Below, in pieces: positions 63,022 to 64,000 of a DNA stretch of 64,000 nucleotides. The notes beneath the pieces were generated by a model. That model was not told where the DNA came from. It did not search any database and worked only from the letters and a program-made list of their open reading frames with translations. The position numbers were made by a program, and so were the translations under genes. How positions within the stretch are numbered: position 1 is the first letter of the stretch; each line of letters opens with the position of its first letter. Source of the DNA: Clostridium gallinarum (GTDB taxonomy: Bacteria > Bacillota > Clostridia > Clostridiales > Clostridiaceae). The DNA lies in NCBI RefSeq assembly GCF_014836325.1, contig NZ_JACSQZ010000002.1, positions 42,245-106,244 of the forward strand. Reading direction: 5' to 3'.

Positions 63022-64000
63022 TTAATTTGGAGCTTTGCTCCCCATCCACTCTCCTGCAACTTCTGCACTTAAATGGTCCTCATTAAAATCTACATTATCA
63101 AAATAATCTCCTGATAAATAAAATGTAGGATCAACATTAATCCATATTCCTTCATCTTCTAAATAAACTTGATTCCAAGCATGAGGCCCATAATTTTGAC
63201 CATCATAAGCTTCACCTGTTATTATTCTAGTTCCAAGTCCAACACTTTTCCCCATAGCTACATAAAGACAAGCATAATCAAAACATATTCCACGTCTAGT
63301 ATTAAAGGCTTCTATTGCCCCACTATTAGTTACACCCTCTTCTCCAAGTGCCTTTTCTGCTTTATCAAAATCATATACTATATTAGAACCAATCCAAGAA
63401 TACAATCGTTTAGCCTTTTCTCTATCATTTTTTGCACCACTTACTATTTCTTTTGCTTTTTCATCTATCTCTGGTAGTGATTTTACTCCATCCTCTAATG
63501 TAACTCCATTATAATATACAATAACATTAGAATTAGAAGGTAAATATTCTTTAAAATCATTATAAGATAAAATAGGTTTATTTATATTAACTATTCTTTC
63601 TAAACTGTTATATCCCTTTATATTATTAAAAAGACTTATTTTCATTTGTCTACCAAAAGTAGTGTTGTATGTAATTATCCCCATGAACATTATTAATATA
63701 ACTACTAACCCTTTTATAAATCCAAATATACTAGAAAATATGACTACTCGTATTTTACCATTATTAAAAAGCATATTATAGGCTTTTGATAAAGGTTCGT
63801 TTAACAATTTTAATAATAAATAAATTATATATTGAATAATAAGGAATATACTACCTAGAATTATAGCTTTAAAAATATTATTATTTAATATTTTTAAATT
63901 TGGATTATTACTTATAAATTTTAAAATTGATAAATATATTTTTTCTAAATTTAATAACATAATTAAAAAGGTTGTAAATATTGAAAAATAATATATTAAT
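63022..64000 (-). CDS. Membrane protein with extracellular transglutaminase-like domain (5' end probably outside window)
   Basis: The frame from 63960 encodes 312 residues, but it stays open in frame to the right edge, and those extra codons are hydrophobic (LIYYFSIFTTFLIM). No ribosome site precedes the ATG at 63960, so the true start is likely beyond 64000. Three to four transmembrane segments in the visible N-terminal part (to about residue 110) lead into a transglutaminase core. Its catalytic triad is seen as Cys in RRGICFDYACLYVAM, His in YGPHAWNQVYL and Asp in NVDPTFYLSGD. Such domains act as peptidases or cross-linking enzymes at the cell surface; the substrate is unknown. Confidence 0.8.
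   Translation of the reverse strand, partial: LIYYFSIFTTFLIMLLNLEKIYLSILKFISNNPNLKILNNNIFKAIILGSIFLIIQYIIYLLLKLLNEPLSKAYNMLFNNGKIRVVIFSSIFGFIKGLVVILIMFMGIITYNTTFGRQMKISLFNNIKGYNSLERIVNINKPILSYNDFKEYLPSNSNVIVYYNGVTLEDGVKSLPEIDEKAKEIVSGAKNDREKAKRLYSWIGSNIVYDFDKAEKALGEEGVTNSGAIEAFNTRRGICFDYACLYVAMGKSVGLGTRIITGEAYDGQNYGPHAWNQVYLEDEGIWINVDPTFYLSGDYFDNVDFNEDHLSAEVAGEWMGSKAPN

Overview
The window is a low-GC (AT-rich throughout, AGA-dominated arginine codons) chromosomal segment from a strictly anaerobic, endospore-forming Firmicute. Gene content (a YtxC-like sporulation protein, an alpha/beta-type small acid-soluble spore protein, a PdaB-like deacetylase, T-box leaders, a cytoplasmic clostridial nitrate reductase) points to Clostridium sensu stricto, close to C. 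perfringens and its relatives. No phage, plasmid, insertion sequence or CRISPR array was found. Almost all genes lie on the minus strand.

Layout. 1-11.3 kb: the 5' part of zapA, the pheS-pheT operon behind a Phe T-box, an RNA 2'-O-methyltransferase, the KtrAB potassium uptake pair, rpmI-rplT behind an L20-type leader, a ytxC-like gene, a DUF6873 gene and an HD-domain gene. 11.4-16.6 kb: tRNA-Cys, hslO, a methyltransferase, a spore protein, and asd-dapA-dapB for lysine/diaminopimelate. 16.7-25.6 kb: a small conserved-looking gene, the five-gene oligopeptide permease operon (oppBCDFA), an aminotransferase likely to be PatA, cobO and the dapD/dapH N-acetyltransferase. 25.6-31.4 kb: a two-OB-fold SSB-like protein, PdaB-like deacetylase, DUF4364, a beta-propeller, a TSCPD-domain protein, a cell-wall amidase and the cysK-cymR pair.

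31.4-47.6 kb is the most interesting block: a nitrate-respiration and molybdenum-cofactor island. Two paralogous narABC-type cassettes (catalytic subunit, four-cluster ferredoxin, NAD(P)H:FAD oxidoreductase) flank a set of Moco genes (mobB, moeA, mobA, mog-type, a second moeA-like gene, moaC, moaA, MOSC). A Moco-type riboswitch followed by an intrinsic terminator precedes moeA. Two paralogous TDT/TehA-type channels lie at the downstream end. Near-identical CRP/FNR-family palindromes sit about 41 bp upstream of predicted transcription starts of both the second nar cassette and one channel gene. This makes a coherent regulon and suggests the TDT proteins move nitrate or nitrite.

47.7-64 kb: a YtcJ-like amidohydrolase with foreign codon usage, a NitT/TauT-type ABC transporter, ribonuclease Z, deoD, two RimK-like ATP-grasp genes feeding into folC, valS behind a Val T-box, a 41-residue protein gene, a PfkB kinase resembling pseudouridine kinase, a TPR protein, and a membrane-anchored transglutaminase that probably runs off the right edge.

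Dispersed across the window are four copies, all in the same orientation, of an approximately 130-bp structured element with an invariant GC-rich loop and stems that change sequence while keeping pairing. Two of them bracket the valS T-box leader. A second AT-rich hairpin-bearing repeat family occurs at three places.
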